A stretch of 54,047 nucleotides of DNA from Chersky-267 sp034666965. Lineage in GTDB: Bacteria; Chloroflexota; Limnocylindria; Limnocylindrales; CSP1-4. Below are positions 46,726 through 53,829 of the stretch, one piece after another. The position numbers were made by a program, and so were the translations under genes. The DNA is taken from contig JAXDKT010000075.1 in the NCBI GenBank assembly GCA_034666965.1, positions 1-54,047 on the forward strand, in the 5' to 3' direction. The notes beneath the pieces were generated by a model. The model saw nothing but the letters and a program-made list of their open reading frames with translations, was not told the DNA's origin and did no database searches. Numbering within the stretch: position 1 is the stretch's first letter; every line of letters begins with the position of its first letter.

Positions 46726-47388
46726 ATGGGAACCCGCGAACGACCTGCGGATCGGGGGCGCAGACGAACTCGTGATGCGCTCCATCGTCTGGCGGCGGAC
46801 TACCGACAGGCTCGGGTGGGCGCGGGGCTCAGCCTGCGCGATGCCGCGGCCGCAGCCGGTGCATCCCATGTCCAGCTGCTGCGGTTCGAGCGCGGCGAGC
46901 TCCAGCGAATGCGTGTCGCTGACGTCGGTGCGTGGTGCGCCGTCGTGGGCCTCGATCTCAGCGTCCGCGCCTACCCGGCCGGCGACCCCATCCGCGATCG
47001 TGCACAGCTGGCGTTGCTCGAGCGCTTCCGGAGCCGCCTCCACCCGAACCTGCGCTGGCGAGCCGAGGTGCCGCTACCCCTCGAGGGAGACCTGCGCGCC
47101 TGGGACGGTGAGGTGGCCGGACGGACCGCACCACCCTGGCGACTCCGGGTCGAGGCGGAAACCAACCTGGCCGACGGTCAGGCCTTGACCCGACGACTAC
47201 AACTGAAGGTCCGGGACGACCCCGAGGGCCTTGTCGTCCTGCTCGTGTCCGATACCCGAGCGAACCGCCGCGCCATCGCGACCATGCGATCCGGCCTGGA
47301 TCAGTGGCTGCCGCTCAGGACACGAGAGGTGCTTGCGGCGCTACGCTCCGGGCGGAACCCGGGTGGAGGCGGTGTCGTGGTCCTCTGA
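46726..47388 (+). CDS. XRE-type HTH protein with an unknown C-terminal domain
   Basis: A 220-aa protein. Residues about 20-76 form a helix-turn-helix of the XRE/Cro type: LAADYRQARVGAGLSLRDAA, then ASHVQLLRFERGELQRMRVADVGAW. The C-terminal domain (about 80-200) is mixed alpha/beta with conserved-looking acidic residues: PLEGDLRAWDGEV, RVEAETNLADGQALTRRLQLKVRD and VVLLVSDTRANRRAI. The E-x-E, K and D-T-R residues recall small nuclease-like folds, but I cannot confirm an active site. From memory, similar proteins occur singly in Actinobacteria and Chloroflexota. ATG 46726 is taken because the conserved part begins soon after; upstream in-frame sequence is repeat DNA. Possible self-regulation through the repeats just upstream is speculative. 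Confidence 0.8.
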   Translation: MGTRERPADRGRRRTRDALHRLAADYRQARVGAGLSLRDAAAAAGASHVQLLRFERGELQRMRVADVGAWCAVVGLDLSVRAYPAGDPIRDRAQLALLERFRSRLHPNLRWRAEVPLPLEGDLRAWDGEVAGRTAPPWRLRVEAETNLADGQALTRRLQLKVRDDPEGLVVLLVSDTRANRRAIATMRSGLDQWLPLRTREVLAALRSGRNPGGGGVVVL

Positions 47389-47533
47389 TCGCGTCGCGCA
47401 ACGAGACGTCCTGCCGCCCGGTTGCCGCCCGGCGCCGCGCCCCGGACTAGTGCAGCCCACGAGCGGACCGAGGCGGCCGCCCCGGTAGACCCGCCGCATG
47501 CCGCAGGCCGACTCTCGGCTTCCCGCGACCGCC

Positions 47534-47613
47534 GTTGGACCCGCGGCCGTCCCGTTGGACGCGCGGCCGTCCCGTTGGACCCGCGGCCGTCCCGATGGAC
47601 CCGCGGCCGTCCC
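47534..47613. repeat. 20-bp tandem repeat, four copies
   Basis: Four head-to-tail units of GTTGGACCCGCGGCCGTCCC at 47534, 47554, 47574 and 47594; unit two has one change and unit four begins GA. The array ends eight bases before the stop of the small DDTEGH gene. The 145 bases upstream (47389-47533) hold no gene that I can support. Confidence 0.9.
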
Positions 47614-47620
47614 GGGAGCG

Positions 47621-47869
47621 TCAGGCCTTCTTGCCCTCGCGACGGTCCTCACGCATGCTCGGCCACTTCTTCGACAGTGGCGGGAGCTCTTCCTCCGGCA
47701 CCTTCCGGGTCCGCGACCGAGCGTCGGCGTTACGAGCCTCACCCAGGGCGTTGAGGCCCATCAGCAGGCCGAGCGAATGGCCCTCGGTGTCGTCGGCGTC
47801 GGCGGGCGGGACGTCCGAAATGTCCTGGGCATCGGCTCCGGCGACGGCCTTGGTGTCGTTCCTGGTCAT
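47621..47869 (-). CDS. Small DDTEGH-motif protein of unknown function
   Basis: An 82-aa protein with an acidic first half (DAQDISDVPPADADDTEGHSLG, 14-34) and a basic second half ending in EELPPLSKKWPSMREDRREGKKA. There is no signal peptide, Cys or membrane helix. ATG 47869 has GAGGAG nine bases upstream. From memory, short proteins with a D-V/T-E-G-H core occur widely and without annotation in Chloroflexota and Actinobacteria. They are sometimes several per genome; I cannot confirm this here. It lies between two repeat arrays and is not coupled to any neighbour. The acid-to-base layout looks disordered, as in a small binding protein or a processed precursor. Confidence 0.7.
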   Translation of the reverse strand: MTRNDTKAVAGADAQDISDVPPADADDTEGHSLGLLMGLNALGEARNADARSRTRKVPEEELPPLSKKWPSMREDRREGKKA

Positions 47870-47972
47870 CGGGGTCTCCTCGGGTCGGGGGGTCGTGGTC
47901 CCAGGGTGAGCCATCGCCGGCCCGGGAGCAACAGTGTGCGCCGACCGTGGGACTGTCCGACATGCGACAGCA

Positions 47973-48098
47973 GCCGTGGGCTCAGGCGGGGGTTTCGGCC
48001 TCGACCGGAGCCGTGGGCTCAGGCGGGAGTCCGTGTCGATCCGAGCCGTGGGCTCAGGCGGGGCTTCGAGGTGCGACGCCAGCCGTGGCTCAGGCGGG
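47973..48098. repeat. Four copies of an 18-bp element at the typA 3' end
   Basis: GCCGTGGGCTCAGGCGGG occurs at 47973, 48010 and 48045, and as a 17-base variant at 48082 that contains the typA TGA stop (48090). Spacing is 35-37 bases. The flanking bases partly repeat too, so the array looks like successive duplication of the typA 3' end. Confidence 0.85.
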
Positions 48099-50036
48099 AG
48101 CTTCGGCGTCCGCCCGAGGCGCGGCGTCCGCCCGACCCGGCGCTCGACGGCGTTCGTGCTCGGACAGGAACCGCTTGCGCAGCCGGATCGAGGTCGGAGT
48201 GACCTCGACCAGCTCATCGTCGGCGATGAATTCGATCGCCGACTCCAGGGTGATCTGACGGGGCGGCGTCAGCCGCAGCGACTCGTCGTGGGCATGGGTC
48301 CGGATGTTCGTCAGCTGCTTGGTCTTGGTGGCGTTGACGTTCATGTCGCCCGAGCGGGAGTTCTCGCCGACGATCATGCCCTCGTAGACGTCCTCACCGG
48401 CGCCGATGAACAGCTCGCCTCGCTCCTCGAGATTGAACAGCCCGTAGGCGTTCGAGATCCCGGTCCGGTCGGCGACCATCACCCCATTGGTGCGGTGGGT
48501 GACCTCCCCGGCCCAGGGGCCGTAGCCCTCGCCCAGCTGGTGCAGGAGGGCCGTCCCGCGAGTGTCGGTCAGGAGCTGGCCGCGATAGCCGATCAGGCCG
48601 CGGACCGGGATGATGAACTCCATCCGGACCCGGCCGTCGGCGTCGGAGCTCATCTGCTCCAGCCGCCCCTTGCGGCCAGCCAGCGCCGTCTGGACCTCAC
48701 CGATGTAGTCGGGCGGGATGTCGATGGTGATCCGCTCGTAGGGCTCCTCGACCTGACCGCCGGCCCGACCCCCGGCCGTGCGAAGGATGACCTCGGGGCG
48801 GCTGACGGTCAGCTCGAAGCCTTCGCGCCGCATCTGCTCGATGAGGATCGCCAGCTGGAGCTCGCCCCGACCGCGAACCTCGTAGGTATCGCCCGACTCC
48901 GTCGGGTAGACCTCGATCGAGACGTTGCCCAGGATCTCGCGCTCGAGGCGAGCCTTGATCTGGCGGCTGGTGACGTACTTGCCATCCCGACCCGACAGCG
49001 GCGAGGTGTTGACTCCGAAGGTCATCCGGAGCGTTGGCGCGTCGACGTCCAGACGGGGCATCGGCCGCGGGTCGCCGGGGTCGGTGAGCGTGTCGCCGAT
49101 GGTCACCTCGGGCAGGCCGGCGACCGAGACGATGTCACCCGGGCCCGCCTCGGCGATGTCGACCCGATCGATCCCGTGGGCCGTCTGGAGGCTCGTGACC
49201 GTGCCCGACAGGGCGATCATCCGACCCGGCTCGACGGTACCCGCGATATCGTCGGCTTCCTCGCGCACGACCGTTACCCGCTGACCCATCCGGATCCGGC
49301 CGTTCCAGATCCGCCCGACCGCCATTCGCCCGACGTACTCGTTGGCCGACAGGTTGGTCACCAGCAGCTGGAGGGGGTGACCCTCCTCGTACGTTGGCGG
49401 CGGGGTGACCTCGACCAGCAGATCGAGGAGCGGCCCGAGATCGGTTCCGGGTTGGGCAAGGTCGGTCGTGGCCGTGCCGGCCTTGGCATTGGTGTACACG
49501 ACGGGAAACTCGATCTGGTGGGCGTCGGCGCCGAGATCCATGAACAGCTCGTAGACCGCGTCGAGAACCTCGGCGGGGCGCGCGTCGCCGCGGTCGATCT
49601 TGTTGAGCGCGACGATCACCGGCAGGCGGCGGGCCATCGCCTTCTTGAGCACGTAGCGGGTCTGGGGCAAGGGCCCCTCCGCGGCGTCGACGAGGAGGAG
49701 CACGGCGTCGACCATCAGCAGCGATCGCTCGACCTCGCCTCCGAAGTCGGCGTGGCCGGGCGTGTCAACGATGTTGAGGCGGACCCCGGCGTGGTCGACG
49801 GTGGTCTGCTTGGCCAGGATCGTGATGCCCTTCTCACGTTCGAGGTCGCCCGAATCGAGGACGCGGTCGACGAGCGCCTGATTGGCCCGGAACGTCCCGG
49901 TCTGGCGCAGCATCGCGTCGACCAAGGTGGTCTTGCCGTGGTCGACATGGGCCACGATGGCCACGTTGCGGACATCCGTGCGAACCTCCCTGGACGGGGC
50001 GGTTGAGGACGTGCCGGTATCGGTCTGCGCGGTCAT
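48090..50036 (-). CDS. typA: Ribosome-associated GTPase TypA/BipA
   Basis: Translational GTPase that binds the ribosome and assists 50S assembly and growth at low temperature or under stress. I start at ATG 50036, giving 648 aa; longer in-frame readings are Gly/Arg repeat translation. G1 is AHVDHGKTT (29-37), G2 KGITILAKQTTV, G3 DTPGHADFGGEV and G4 NKIDR. The C-terminal domain shows GRGELQLAILIEQMRREGFEL, then EPYERITIDIPPDYIGEVQTALAGRKG and VRMEFIIPVRGLIGYRGQLLTDTRGTA, ending with IRLRKRFLSEHERRR. After this comes an Ala/Asp/Arg tail of about 19 residues whose DNA takes part in the 3' repeats. Confidence 0.97.
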   Translation of the reverse strand: MTAQTDTGTSSTAPSREVRTDVRNVAIVAHVDHGKTTLVDAMLRQTGTFRANQALVDRVLDSGDLEREKGITILAKQTTVDHAGVRLNIVDTPGHADFGGEVERSLLMVDAVLLLVDAAEGPLPQTRYVLKKAMARRLPVIVALNKIDRGDARPAEVLDAVYELFMDLGADAHQIEFPVVYTNAKAGTATTDLAQPGTDLGPLLDLLVEVTPPPTYEEGHPLQLLVTNLSANEYVGRMAVGRIWNGRIRMGQRVTVVREEADDIAGTVEPGRMIALSGTVTSLQTAHGIDRVDIAEAGPGDIVSVAGLPEVTIGDTLTDPGDPRPMPRLDVDAPTLRMTFGVNTSPLSGRDGKYVTSRQIKARLEREILGNVSIEVYPTESGDTYEVRGRGELQLAILIEQMRREGFELTVSRPEVILRTAGGRAGGQVEEPYERITIDIPPDYIGEVQTALAGRKGRLEQMSSDADGRVRMEFIIPVRGLIGYRGQLLTDTRGTALLHQLGEGYGPWAGEVTHRTNGVMVADRTGISNAYGLFNLEERGELFIGAGEDVYEGMIVGENSRSGDMNVNATKTKQLTNIRTHAHDESLRLTPPRQITLESAIEFIADDELVEVTPTSIRLRKRFLSEHERRRAPGRADAAPRADAEAPA

Positions 50037-50110
50037 GGAAGACCCATCGTCGCACATCGCTTGGGCGAGGCCCCCTCCCCGGCGGTCCCACGAGGCGGCA
50101 GGACGTCCGC

Positions 50111-50250
50111 CGGAGGCACCGCCGCGCGGGCCGGAGCCACCGCCGCGCGGGCCGGAGCCACCGCCGCGGGCCGGAGCCACCGCCACGCGCCGGAGCCGCC
50201 GCCACGGGCCGGAGCCACCGCCGCGCGCGCCGGAGCCAGCGCCGCAAGGC
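50111..50250. repeat. 19-21-bp G/C tandem repeat, seven copies, upstream of typA
   Basis: Seven degenerate units beginning CGGAG(C/G)C lie head to tail at 50111, 50132, 50153, 50172, 50191, 50210 and 50231. They fill the 231-base space between typA and the divergent nucleotidyltransferase gene, and end five bases before that gene's -10-like box. No gene is seen in this space. Confidence 0.85.
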
Positions 50251-50255
50251 ACTGC

Positions 50256-50261
50256 TAGGAT
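50256..50261 (+). promoter_or_regulatory. Putative -10 box (TAGGAT) of the nucleotidyltransferase gene
   Basis: TAGGAT followed by six bases and then GTG 50268, with no Shine-Dalgarno sequence. The same hexamer and nearly the same spacing precede the DUF1461 gene at 1310. Confidence 0.45.
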
Positions 50262-50267
50262 GCCCGC

Positions 50268-50942
50268 GTGACCGTCGCCGCCGTCATCCTGTCCGCCACG
50301 GCCGAGGGAGCGCTCGACGAGACCACCGGCCAACCACGGGTCCGCCGCCTGGCCGATCTGGCCTGGTCCGGCGGGGCGCTGCCGATCGTGGTCGTCTCAC
50401 CCGATCCGATCGGTGCGGTGGCCGCGAGCCTGGCCGGTTCCGAGGCCGTCCACGGCTCTCCCGCCCCGGTCGAGTCCGGGCCGGTCGGCCAGATGCTGCG
50501 TGGCGTCTACCTGGCCCAGGCCGAAGTCGCCGAGGTGAGCGCGGTCCTGCTCTGGCCGGCCCGCATGACCTGGGTGGGGCCCGAGACCGTGACCTCCCTG
50601 ATCGAGGCCCACGGGACCGATCCGGGCACGGTCCTCCAACCGGCGTGGCATGGCGAGCCGGGCTGGCCGATCCTGGTTCCGGCGACGCTCGTCGATGTCC
50701 TGCGCGCGGTCGAACCCGACCGGATGCCGCCCGATGTGATTGCCGAGCTCATCGCGGCCGTGCCCTCGCGGATCCTGGAATCGGGTGACCCGGGGACGAT
50801 CCACGACGTCGACACGCCGCTGGCCGACCTGCCGCCCTACGAAGGCCCGCCCGATCCGCCGGCCGGGCACACCCACGAGTGGGGCGCCGACGTGGCCGCC
50901 CAAGCCGGCCTGCCCGAGCCGGACACGACGCCCGCGCTCTGA
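50268..50942 (+). CDS. MobA-like NTP transferase-fold protein
   Basis: A 224-aa member of the GT-A-type nucleotidyltransferase group. The beginning VAAVILSATAEG is in the place of the usual L-A-A-G-x-S-x-R-M-G loop of MobA/MocA proteins, but lacks its Arg/Gly residues. Later it has LPIVVVSPDPIGAVAAS, VSAVLLWPARMTWVGPETVTSLIEAH (usually a D-x-P motif, here a P-A-R), LQPAWHGEPGWPILVPATLVDVLRA (the substrate block P-x-x-x-G-x-x-G-H-P), and GTIHDVDTPLADL, the final D-I-D-T-P-x-D motif. Sequence identity to family members is therefore partial, and binding residues are altered, so catalysis is doubtful. No molybdenum-enzyme gene is adjacent; moeA is 50 kb away at the other end of the window. Confidence 0.8.
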   Translation: MTVAAVILSATAEGALDETTGQPRVRRLADLAWSGGALPIVVVSPDPIGAVAASLAGSEAVHGSPAPVESGPVGQMLRGVYLAQAEVAEVSAVLLWPARMTWVGPETVTSLIEAHGTDPGTVLQPAWHGEPGWPILVPATLVDVLRAVEPDRMPPDVIAELIAAVPSRILESGDPGTIHDVDTPLADLPPYEGPPDPPAGHTHEWGADVAAQAGLPEPDTTPAL

Positions 50943-50949
50943 TCCCGAT

Positions 50950-51858
50950 TCAAGGCGCTCCTGGTGCGGCGCTCAGCGCAGACCGGCGCCCCGCCCCTGC
51001 GGCCACGAGCACCCCCACCAACAGGGCGAATACCCCGAGGAGCTGCAGTGCCGAAGGATGCTCGCCGAGGAGCACCGCCGCGGCGATCACGGTGATCAGC
51101 GGCTGGGCGAGCAGTAGGACCGACGTCACCGCCCCCGGCAGGCGCGGCAACGACAGGTTGATCAGCCCGTAGCCGGCGACCTGCGACGTGAGCGCGACGA
51201 CCAGGAGCCAGAACAGCGCGGTCGGCTCGGGCAGCAGGACGAGGTCGCCGATGACCAGGCCCGCGAGGAACGCAGTCGCGGCCGCCGCGGCGGAAGCATC
51301 GAACAACGAGCCCCACGTGTGGGTGCCATCCCGATTGCCCTGGCGGATCAGCACGAGGTAGCCCGAGTAGGCGCATGCCGAGGCCAGCCCGAAGGCGACG
51401 CCGAGCACAGGGTCCAGGCCGTAGGCGGCGCTGTCGAGCACGCCCGAAATGAGGATCGCGCCAACCAGGACGATTGGGATTCCGGCGATCATGCGACGGT
51501 CCGGACGCTCGGCGAAGAGCAGCCACGACAGGCCCGCGACCATGACGACCTGGAAGTTGGCGACTACCGTCGCCAGGCCTGCGCCAACCTGCAGCACGGC
51601 ATGTTGCCAGGCGATGAGGTCGGCGGCGAAGCAGATCCCCGCGGCGACCGCCAGGCCGCGATCCCGCCGCGACCGCCGACCCAGGCGGCGATCCTCGACC
51701 AGGAGCAGTGCGGCCAGCAACGGCAGAGCGAGGAGACAGCGAAAGAGCGTCGCGGTCGAGGGCGACTGGCCCGAGTAGCGAAAGAAGATCCCCGAGAACG
51801 CGATGAACGTCGCGCCGACGAGCGCCGCCAGGCGAGGTCGCGCGGCAATCGCCTCGAT
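50950..51858 (-). CDS. DMT/EamA family transporter with non-canonical start
   Basis: A drug/metabolite transporter of ten predicted membrane helices. The frame contains AFSGIFFRYSGQSPSTATLFRC and LLALPLLAALLLVEDR (first EamA helix pair), then AAGICFAADLIAWQHAVLQVGAGLATVVANFQVV, LSWLLFAERPDRRMIAGIPIVLVGAILI, and LTSQVAGYGLINLSLPRLPGAVTSVLLLAQPLITVIAAAVLLGE (second EamA). Family-like sequence runs upstream of the first TTG (51720) to about 51849. There is no ATG, GTG or TTG in that stretch. An ATC at 51858, seven bases after GGAGGGG, or an ATT at 51849 would give about 300 residues, the normal length. The gene starts four bases after the aspS stop. Substrate unknown. Confidence 0.85.
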   Translation of the reverse strand: MEAIAARPRLAALVGATFIAFSGIFFRYSGQSPSTATLFRCLLALPLLAALLLVEDRRLGRRSRRDRGLAVAAGICFAADLIAWQHAVLQVGAGLATVVANFQVVMVAGLSWLLFAERPDRRMIAGIPIVLVGAILISGVLDSAAYGLDPVLGVAFGLASACAYSGYLVLIRQGNRDGTHTWGSLFDASAAAAATAFLAGLVIGDLVLLPEPTALFWLLVVALTSQVAGYGLINLSLPRLPGAVTSVLLLAQPLITVIAAAVLLGEHPSALQLLGVFALLVGVLVAAGAGRRSALSAAPGAP

Positions 51859-51862
51859 GGGC

Positions 51863-53743
51863 CTACCCCTCCGGTCGGGCCGGCGTGCCGACGAAGCGCA
51901 GTCCGAGCTCGGCGAGCTGGCCAGGATCGGGCGGCGACGGGGCGTCCAGCATGAGATCGCTGCCCGACTGCGTCTTGGGGAAGGCCATCACCTCGCGGAT
52001 GGTCGTCTGGCTCGTGAGCAGCGCCACCCAGCGGTCGATCCCCGCCGCGATGCCACCGTGCGGCGGGGCGCCGTACTCGAAGGCGTCGAGGACCGCCCCG
52101 AACTTCGCCTTCATCCCCTCCGGGGTCTGGCCCTGGAGCGCGAAGCTCCGCTCGAGCAGATCGCGGCGATGGATCCGGATGCTGCCGCCGGCCAGCTCCC
52201 AGCCGTTCAGGACCAGGTCGTACTGCATCGCCCGGGCTCGACCGGCCGGATCCTCTGGCGACGGCCGCGAGAGGTCGCCGCTGGCCGTCGTCAAGAGCTC
52301 GACGTCCTCGGGCACGACCCCGCTGAACGGGTTGTGGGTCGCGTCCCAGCGCCGGTTCTCGGCGTCCCATTGGTACATCGGGAAGCGATGGACCCAGGCA
52401 TAGGCGAGGACCGCGGGATCGGCCAGCGACAGCCGCTCGCCGAGCTCGACCCGGAGCCGGCCGAGGACGTCCGCCGCCACCGCGGGAGCGTCGGCCACGA
52501 CCAGGATGAGGTCCCCTTCCCCGGCCCGGGCCCTCGCGATCAGTGCCGCTGTGCCATCCTCGCCCAGGAACTTCGCGATCGGGGAACGCACGGCGCCGGC
52601 GGCCTCGACCACCAGCCAGGCCAGCCCCTTGGCTCCGTAGCGGCGGGCGAGCTCGGTCAGCTCGTCGAGCTGCGAGCGAGTGGCGCCGCCCATGCCCGGA
52701 GCGACGATGGCCTTCACCCGACCACCGCCGGTCAGGGCCTCGTCGAACACGCGGAACCCGGACGCCGGCGTGCCGTTCTCGTCGACCAGCACCGGTGCCA
52801 GGTCGACCAGCTCCATCCCGAAGCGCAGATCCGGCTTGTCCGTGCCATAGCGCTCGATCGCTTCGTCGTAGGTGAAGCGCGGGAACGGGGTGATCTGAAT
52901 CGGACGCTCGGGGACGACCGCGCGGCTGACCTCGATGGCCATCCCCTCGACGAAGGCCATGACCGTGTCCTCGTCGACGAAGCTCATCTCGAGGTCCAGC
53001 TGGGTGAACTCGGGCTGTCGGTCGCCACGCAGGTCCTCGTCACGGAAGCACCGCGCGATCTGGAAGTAGCGATCGATGCCGGCCACCATCAGCAGCTGCT
53101 TGAGCTGTTGCGGGCTCTGGGGCAGGGCGTAGACGGCGCCCGGCTGAAGCCGGCTGGGGACGATGAAGTCGCGGGCGCCCTCGGGCGTCGACTTGATCAG
53201 GTCGGGCGTCTCGACCTCGATGAAGCCCTGGGCGTGATGGACCGCGCGGATCTTGTGGACCAGCTCCGAGCGGAGCAGCAACCGACGCTGCATCGGCTCG
53301 CGCCGGATGTCGAGGTAGCGGTACTTGAGCCGGAGCGCCTCGTCGATCGGGGCATCGGGCTCATTGATGTAGAACGGCGGGGTCTTGGCCTCGGCCAGGA
53401 TCTCGACGGTCTCCGCCCGCAGCTCGATCTCGCCCGTTGGCAGCTCGGGATTCTCCTTGCCCGCCATCCGCCGCTCGACGCGACCGGCGATCGTCACGAC
53501 GAACTCGCTGCGGACCCGACTGGCCACCGAATGCGCCTCCGCGGCGCCCTTGGCGTCGACGACGACCTGGGTGATCCCGTGGCGGTCGCGCAGGTCCAGG
53601 AAGATCAGCTGCCCGTGATCTCGTCGGCGGTGCACCCAGCCCGACAGGCGGGCCGTCGTGCCCACGTCGGACGCGCGCAGCTGACCGCACGTGTGGCTCC
53701 GGTAGGGCGTGGCCAAGGGGTTCTGGGCGGAGCGCTCGGTCAT
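51863..53743 (-). CDS. aspS: Aspartyl-tRNA synthetase
   Basis: Charges tRNA-Asp. The 626-aa protein, started at ATG 53743, has the OB-fold anticodon domain (ARLSGWVHRRRDHGQLIFLDLRDRHGITQVV) and the class II core: FIEVETPDLIKSTPEGARDF, YALPQSPQQLKQLLMVAGIDRYFQIARCFRDEDLRGDRQPEFTQLDLEMSF. The bacterial GAD insertion follows (about 280-415), then the last motif GGIAAGIDRWVALLT near 580. The length fits bacterial AspRS. No gatCAB is in the window, so discriminating and non-discriminating forms cannot be told apart. A TACGAT box lies nine bases upstream. Confidence 0.97.
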   Translation of the reverse strand: MTERSAQNPLATPYRSHTCGQLRASDVGTTARLSGWVHRRRDHGQLIFLDLRDRHGITQVVVDAKGAAEAHSVASRVRSEFVVTIAGRVERRMAGKENPELPTGEIELRAETVEILAEAKTPPFYINEPDAPIDEALRLKYRYLDIRREPMQRRLLLRSELVHKIRAVHHAQGFIEVETPDLIKSTPEGARDFIVPSRLQPGAVYALPQSPQQLKQLLMVAGIDRYFQIARCFRDEDLRGDRQPEFTQLDLEMSFVDEDTVMAFVEGMAIEVSRAVVPERPIQITPFPRFTYDEAIERYGTDKPDLRFGMELVDLAPVLVDENGTPASGFRVFDEALTGGGRVKAIVAPGMGGATRSQLDELTELARRYGAKGLAWLVVEAAGAVRSPIAKFLGEDGTAALIARARAGEGDLILVVADAPAVAADVLGRLRVELGERLSLADPAVLAYAWVHRFPMYQWDAENRRWDATHNPFSGVVPEDVELLTTASGDLSRPSPEDPAGRARAMQYDLVLNGWELAGGSIRIHRRDLLERSFALQGQTPEGMKAKFGAVLDAFEYGAPPHGGIAAGIDRWVALLTSQTTIREVMAFPKTQSGSDLMLDAPSPPDPGQLAELGLRFVGTPARPEG

Positions 53744-53752
53744 CGCCGGGGT

Positions 53753-53758
53753 ATCGTA
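53753..53758 (-). promoter_or_regulatory. Putative -10 box (TACGAT) of aspS
   Basis: TACGAT on the minus strand with nine bases to ATG 53743 and no ribosome binding site, the same box as before iscS. It lies in the 86-base space between aspS and the divergent VOC gene. Confidence 0.4.
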
Positions 53759-53829
53759 GTCGAAGGCTCCCACCGACCGATCGCAGCCGACGAGTGACTC
53801 CCGGTCGGGGCAGCCCTGGAGGACCCACC

